Shown here: one piece after another, positions 33,032 to 35,891 of the stretch | Layout: every line of letters starts with the position of its first letter | How positions within the stretch are numbered: position 1 is the stretch's first letter | DNA from: Collinsella sp. An7 | GTDB lineage: Bacteria > Actinomycetota > Coriobacteriia > Coriobacteriales > Coriobacteriaceae | Reading direction: 5' to 3' | NCBI RefSeq assembly: GCF_002159335.1 | Contig: NZ_NFHP01000010.1 | Span: forward strand, 1 to 35,891 | Length of the DNA stretch: 35,891 bases | The notes under the pieces: model-generated | Databases searched by the model: none | Told to the model about the DNA's origin: nothing | Seen by the model: only the letters and a program-made list of their open reading frames with translations | Translations under genes and position numbers: made by a program

Positions 33032-33565
33032 TTATGCAAACCACATTGCCGTATCGCCGCGCGCCACCGGTCCGTCGGCATGTTTGACAAGGTCGCCGGG
33101 GCAAGAGTGCTCCACCACGAGCATCATGGTAACGGGGTCATACCCTGCCGCGCGAATCTTGTCGATATCAAACTCAAGCAGAACTTGACCTTCCGTTACG
33201 GTGTCGCCCTGCGCGGCATGCAGGGTAAAGCCGTCTCCCTGCATCTCTACGGTATCGATACCCACGTGGACCATCACGGTTATGCCGTTTGTGCCGGTGA
33301 TGCCAAGAGCGTGTCCCGTGGGAAAGAGCGCCTCGATCTTGCCAGACGTGGGTGCCACGAGTGTACCGTCGGTGGGGACAATGGCGATGCCGTCTCCCAT
33401 GGCCTTGCTGGCAAATGCCTGGTCGGCAACGGTTGAGATGTCTGCAAGAGTACCGGAGACCGGGGCGATGAGGTGTGGCTGTGTCATCGGGTCGGGCTCT
33501 GCCGGGGCGGGTGCGGCATGGTCGGCTGCTTGCTTGTGCGAGAAGAGATTATTGAAGAATCCCAT
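33032..33565 (-). CDS. PTS EIIA, glucose type
   Basis: A 177-residue soluble EIIA that passes phosphate from HPr to EIIB domains. A linker-like N-terminus (NLFSHKQAADHAAPAPAEP) leads into the Crr-like domain LIAPVSGTLADISTV. The active-site pair is His85 (FPTGHALGI) and His100 (VMVHVGIDTVEM), with the same 15-residue spacing as His75/His90 of E. coli EIIA-Glc; His100 is the phosphate carrier. Both permeases in the window lack EIIA. The start at 33565 follows GAAGGAA. Its leader has attenuator-like folds and the antisense repeat. Two RpiR genes follow on the same strand after a 206-bp gap. Confidence 0.93.
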   Translation of the reverse strand: MGFFNNLFSHKQAADHAAPAPAEPDPMTQPHLIAPVSGTLADISTVADQAFASKAMGDGIAIVPTDGTLVAPTSGKIEALFPTGHALGITGTNGITVMVHVGIDTVEMQGDGFTLHAAQGDTVTEGQVLLEFDIDKIRAAGYDPVTMMLVVEHSCPGDLVKHADGPVARGDTAMWFA

Positions 33566-33589
33566 GCGTATCGTTCCTTCCTGGTTGTG

Positions 33590-33655
33590 GGGCACCCGCC
33601 AAGGGCGGTGTGCCCAAAAACAAAACACGGCTCAGCATGCCCAAGGGCACTAGCC
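33590..33655 (-). promoter_or_regulatory. EIIA leader with alternative hairpins (possible attenuator)
   Basis: On the minus strand a hairpin (33655-33629, outer GGCT/AGCC and inner TGCC/GGCA) is followed by a T-rich run (GTGTTTTGTTTTT, 33628-33616), like an intrinsic terminator. Next comes a second hairpin with GGGCAC/GTGCCC and CCGCC/GGCGG stems (33615-33590), ending 9 nt before the ribosome site. GTGCCC and GGGCA(C) words occur in both hairpins, so mutually exclusive pairing is possible. Regulation of EIIA by this leader is inferred. Confidence 0.4.
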
Positions 33656-33663
33656 AAGCCAGC

Positions 33664-33694
33664 GGGAACGACCTATGCGATTCTTGCGACTCAC
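33664..33694 (-). repeat. 30-nt repeat, antisense copy at EIIA 5' end
   Basis: The EIIA transcript here would read GTCGCAAGAATCGC...GGTCGTTCCC, complementary to the GH4 3' region at 30838-30867 (a 14-bp and a 10-bp block). A TACACT -10-like box on the minus strand at 33702-33697 would start the RNA near 33690, placing the repeat at its 5' end. Confidence 0.5.
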
Positions 33695-33809
33695 TTAGTG
33701 TAGCGCATTGATGCGTGGCTGTGTGCCCGCGTACGAGGCGCACTGCCGGGGCGCTTTGACTTTTCGGTAAGCGGTTGAGTGCTACCCGGTGCTCAAAGGG
33801 TATATGATT

Positions 33810-33829
33810 ATCCATACCATAGTATGGAT
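33810..33829 (+). promoter_or_regulatory. Palindromic operator of the toxin-antitoxin pair
   Basis: ATCCATAC and GTATGGAT are inverted 8-mers with a CATA centre, 26 nt before the antitoxin start and overlapping an AT-rich promoter-like stretch. Such sites are where antitoxins usually repress their own operon. Confidence 0.6.
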
Positions 33830-33855
33830 TATTTTCCTATGATTTGAGGTACGAC

Positions 33856-34158
33856 ATGGCGTTCGACACGAATTGCGTCTATCCCATCAGCGCACTCCAG
33901 AATAATCAGCGGGAGGTGCGCGAAGCTGCTCGCAAAAAGCTGCTGCGCATTACCGAGAACGGCACTTCTGCCTACGTGTTCTGCTCGGAAGAGGTGCTCA
34001 AGCGCACGATCGACGAAGCTGTGGCGGATGCCCTCTACGAGCGCGACTGCCTCGAGGCGTTTGATACCGGCGAGCGCGAGATCCGCGAGGGTCGATGCGT
34101 CGAGGGAATCGACGCGCTCGACCGCGCGGTGCGCGCACAGCGCCAGCAGGTTGCCTGA
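33856..34158 (+). CDS. Antitoxin, Phd/YefM-like
   Basis: A 100-residue protein with the Phd/YefM layout: a DNA-binding N-terminus (YPISALQNNQREVREAARK and NGTSAYVFCSEEVLKRTIDEAV) and a charged C-terminus likely to wrap the toxin. The start at 33856 follows GAGG; an earlier TTG lies in that site. Its TGA overlaps the toxin ATG by one base (ATGA), typical of coupled toxin-antitoxin genes. A palindrome lies upstream, fitting autoregulation. Confidence 0.8.
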   Translation: MAFDTNCVYPISALQNNQREVREAARKKLLRITENGTSAYVFCSEEVLKRTIDEAVADALYERDCLEAFDTGEREIREGRCVEGIDALDRAVRAQRQQVA

Positions 34159-34427
34159 TGAGCCGCGTCATCTTTGCCGATGCGTTTGTCGATGCTCTGG
34201 CTGACGTGCAGTCCGAGCGCGTGGCGCAGCGCATCATAAGGCTGGTGTCCTATCTTGAGGACATGCCTGAGCTGGGGTCCGCTGATTTGCCGGAATCCGT
34301 AAGGCACCGTTACGGCGTGCGGGCCCGCAAGCTTGTGGCGACGCCGTTTGACATTCTCTACACCTACGATGCCGAGTTGGACGAGGGTCACGTGGACGGC
34401 TTGGTCCACCAACGGGCTGTCGTGTAG
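34158..34427 (+). CDS. Toxin, RelE/ParE superfamily
   Basis: An 89-residue protein of RelE/ParE type: an N-terminal helix pair (FADAFVDALADVQSERVAQRIIRLVSYL) is best cited as FVDALADVQSERVAQR, followed by beta strands with RHRYGVRARKLVATPFDILYTYD and a final DGLVHQRAV containing the late His-x-Arg-like element. It would either cleave ribosome-bound mRNA (RelE) or poison gyrase (ParE); sequence alone does not decide. It overlaps the antitoxin by one base. Confidence 0.8.
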   Translation: MSRVIFADAFVDALADVQSERVAQRIIRLVSYLEDMPELGSADLPESVRHRYGVRARKLVATPFDILYTYDAELDEGHVDGLVHQRAVV

Positions 34428-34487
34428 GCCCGCACGTTTGAGGCTTCCGGTTTTGTGATTGAGGCTGCAGGCGCTCCTCGCCTTTTG

Positions 34488-34931
34488 TTACCGCTCTAGG
34501 CTCTCCTCGGTGGCGGCACAGGTGAGCTCGCCGTGCTTCACGCCGCGCAGGCCCAGCAGCTTATCGGCTAGCTCGTACACGCGCGAGCCCTGGCCGCGCA
34601 GCGCCAGAATCTCCAGGCAGTTGTGGTGGTCAAGGTGCACGTGCATGGTCGAAACGATCTCAGCCGTGTAGTCGTGCTGAACGGCGTCGAGCCGACGGGT
34701 GAGGTCGCCGGTGTGGTGGCCGTAGATCATGGTGAGCGACCCGATGACCTCGGCGTCCGGCCGGCGCAGCTCATCTTTTACGAGCGAGGCGCGGATAAGG
34801 TCGCGGATGGCCTCGGAGCGGTTTGCCGGGCCGCCGCCGCGTGCGATCTGCGCATCAAAGGCGGCGAGCAGCTCCTCGGGGATGGCGATGGAGAAGCGGG
34901 CGAGCTCGCCCGCGCCGGTGTGGCCACTCAT
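34488..34931 (-). CDS. nikR: Nickel-responsive regulator NikR
   Basis: A 147-residue ribbon-helix-helix repressor with a C-terminal ACT-like metal domain. The DNA-binding strand is ARFSIAIPEELLAAFD. The high-affinity nickel ligands of E. coli NikR (His76, His87, His89, Cys95) match His86, His97, His99 and Cys105 here, all shifted by exactly ten, which makes the call firm. It normally represses nickel uptake; the hyp genes in this window suggest nickel is needed for hydrogenase. It starts 1 nt past the stop of a small upstream gene, so both are co-translated. Confidence 0.95.
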   Translation of the reverse strand: MSGHTGAGELARFSIAIPEELLAAFDAQIARGGGPANRSEAIRDLIRASLVKDELRRPDAEVIGSLTMIYGHHTGDLTRRLDAVQHDYTAEIVSTMHVHLDHHNCLEILALRGQGSRVYELADKLLGLRGVKHGELTCAATEESLER

Positions 34932-34932
34932 G

Positions 34933-35181
34933 CTAGACCAGGTGCACGGAGCCCACGGAGTTGTGGTCGGCCTCGATGGCGTCCTCGTAGCCCTCGAGGG
35001 CGGCGCGCGCCTCGTCGAGCGCCTTCATGGCATCGGCGAGCTTACCCTCGATGCGCTCCATGCTAAAGGCCTCGGTGGCGTGGTAGAGGTCGTGGCTCCA
35101 GCTGCGCGCGAGCGCGATGGTGTCGTCCACCTGCTTGACGCTCATGGCGAGCTGGCTCATGTTCATCCCGACGTCGTGCAT
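34933..35181 (-). CDS. 82-residue helical protein coupled to nikR
   Basis: A small acidic, mostly helical protein with no membrane span. It starts MHDVGMNMSQLAMSV (many Met) and has heptad-like repeats from about residue 18 to 68 (IALARSWSHDLYHATEAF, then KLADAMKALDEARAALEGYE). Ribosome site GGAGG. Its stop is 1 nt before the nikR start. No family recognised. Because of the coupling it may relate to nickel handling or NikR function; this is a guess. Confidence 0.65.
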   Translation of the reverse strand: MHDVGMNMSQLAMSVKQVDDTIALARSWSHDLYHATEAFSMERIEGKLADAMKALDEARAALEGYEDAIEADHNSVGSVHLV

Positions 35182-35340
35182 GGCTGCCTCCTCCAAAGTG
35201 GCCGGGCAGGGCCCGGTCGCGGCAATCGGTTCTCCGTGATTGTAGCAGGCCCGCAGGCACCATTGGCCATTTGGCAGCCAGCCGTCCGCCCACCGAGCCT
35301 TGACCGCCTGCTTACACAACGCCCGAGTTGCGCTGCGCGC

Positions 35341-35380
35341 AAAAACGCCCCGGGCGCGGCGTGTGAACGCGTCCGGGGCT
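35341..35380 (-). terminator. Rho-independent terminator of trxA
   Basis: On the minus strand GCCCCGGACGCG and CGCGCCCGGGGC form a stem (about 12 bp, one mismatch) followed by GTTTTT, about 60 nt past the trxA stop. Confidence 0.85.
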
Positions 35381-35438
35381 TATGGGAAGGATGCGCGGCG
35401 CGGGGGAGTCGCGTCGCCGCTCCGCGCAGGTCGAGCCG

Positions 35439-35759
35439 TTACAGGTACTTCTCGAGCTCGGCGGCGAGGCGCGCCTTGGGCATGGCACCCACGGTGCGGC
35501 CGACCTCCTGGCCACCCTTAAAGATGACGAGCGTGGGGATCGACATAACACCAAACTTCATGGCGAGGTCCTGGTTCTCGTCGACGTTGCACTTGCCGAC
35601 CTTGAGGCGACCGGCCAGTTCGTCGGCCAGCTCGTCAACGATGGGCGAGAGCGTGCGGCACGGACCGCACCACGGGGCCCAGAAGTCAACGAGAACGGGA
35701 AGCTGCTCGTCCATGAGCGAAGCGAAGTTTTCGGCGGTAACGGTGGTGATATCTGCCAT
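35439..35759 (-). CDS. trxA: Thioredoxin
   Basis: A 106-residue cytoplasmic thiol-disulfide reductase. The active site is WAPWCGPC with Cys31 and Cys34, and the cis-Pro loop is MSIPTLVIFKGG. Length and all signature positions are normal. It keeps reductases and other thiol proteins reduced, with thioredoxin reductase as its usual partner. The start follows GAGGAGGAAC. Monocistronic with its own terminator; the promoter should lie at about 35770-35860. Confidence 0.96.
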   Translation of the reverse strand: MADITTVTAENFASLMDEQLPVLVDFWAPWCGPCRTLSPIVDELADELAGRLKVGKCNVDENQDLAMKFGVMSIPTLVIFKGGQEVGRTVGAMPKARLAAELEKYL

Positions 35760-35891
35760 GGTTCCTCCTCGGGGGAGTGGCACCAGCGGTGCACGGTTGT
35801 TGGGTACGTTGGGGCTTATACCCACCCTGCGTGAGGTGTTTCACAAATGTTGCTGCCGCGCGTGCCTTTTGCGGGGAGCGGTCGGGGGGGG

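Noticed and set aside
1-35891. Search for tRNA and rRNA genes
   Set aside because: No cloverleaf-like sequence with CCA-adjacent acceptor pairing or rRNA signature was noticed by eye; a covariance-model scan could not be run.

Overview
This window looks like a chromosomal segment of a gut coriobacterium, most likely Collinsella or a close relative. DNA is GC-rich with G/C-ended codons. The gene set fits a saccharolytic anaerobe: glucose-family PTS permeases, phosphoketolase, [NiFe]-hydrogenase maturation genes, NikR, BioY, and many small intergenic palindromes. The genus is inferred from gene content and style, not from an alignment. The window starts inside the left end of an insertion sequence and ends in a G run, so it may be a whole contig.

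Layout. 1-1565: an ISL3-type element. 1.8-8 kb: an alpha/beta hydrolase (minus), a PTS EIIBC permease, a GH140/DUF4038-type glycosidase and a LacI regulator. 8.3-10.9 kb: phosphoketolase with twin LacI-type operators, followed by a 560-bp spacer full of hairpins. 11.4-18.7 kb: M32 carboxypeptidase, a membrane-anchored Ntn hydrolase, two small membrane proteins, proC, an SPFH protein, bioY and a HAD phosphatase. 19.0-24.7 kb (minus): hypF-hypC-hypD-small membrane protein-hypE, with a 149-bp palindromic element between hypF and hypC. 24.8-25.7 kb (minus): a Nif3-like gene broken by an in-frame TGA. 25.9-33.6 kb: an alpha-glucoside locus with a MupG-family protein, PTS EIICB and a GH4 6-phospho-alpha-glucosidase on plus, and EIIA plus two RpiR regulators on minus. 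33.8-35.8 kb: a toxin-antitoxin pair, a small gene coupled to nikR, and trxA.

How the genes fit together. The two PTS permeases lack an EIIA domain, and the single glucose-type EIIA could serve both. Imported phospho-disaccharides would be split by the GH4 enzyme, and pentose or fructose phosphates could enter the phosphoketolase shunt. The hyp genes and NikR point to nickel-dependent hydrogenase assembly, but hypA, hypB and the hydrogenase are not in the window.

Most notable signals. (1) A bipartite DNA motif with identical 7-nt internal spacing lies upstream of both PTS genes and of xfp. (2) The GH4 3' region carries a stretch complementary to the predicted 5' end of the EIIA mRNA, whose leader also has an attenuator-like fold. 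(3) The Nif3-like gene has an in-frame UGA followed at once by an 8-bp hairpin. (4) Three giant intergenic hairpins have unrelated stems but a shared apex sequence.
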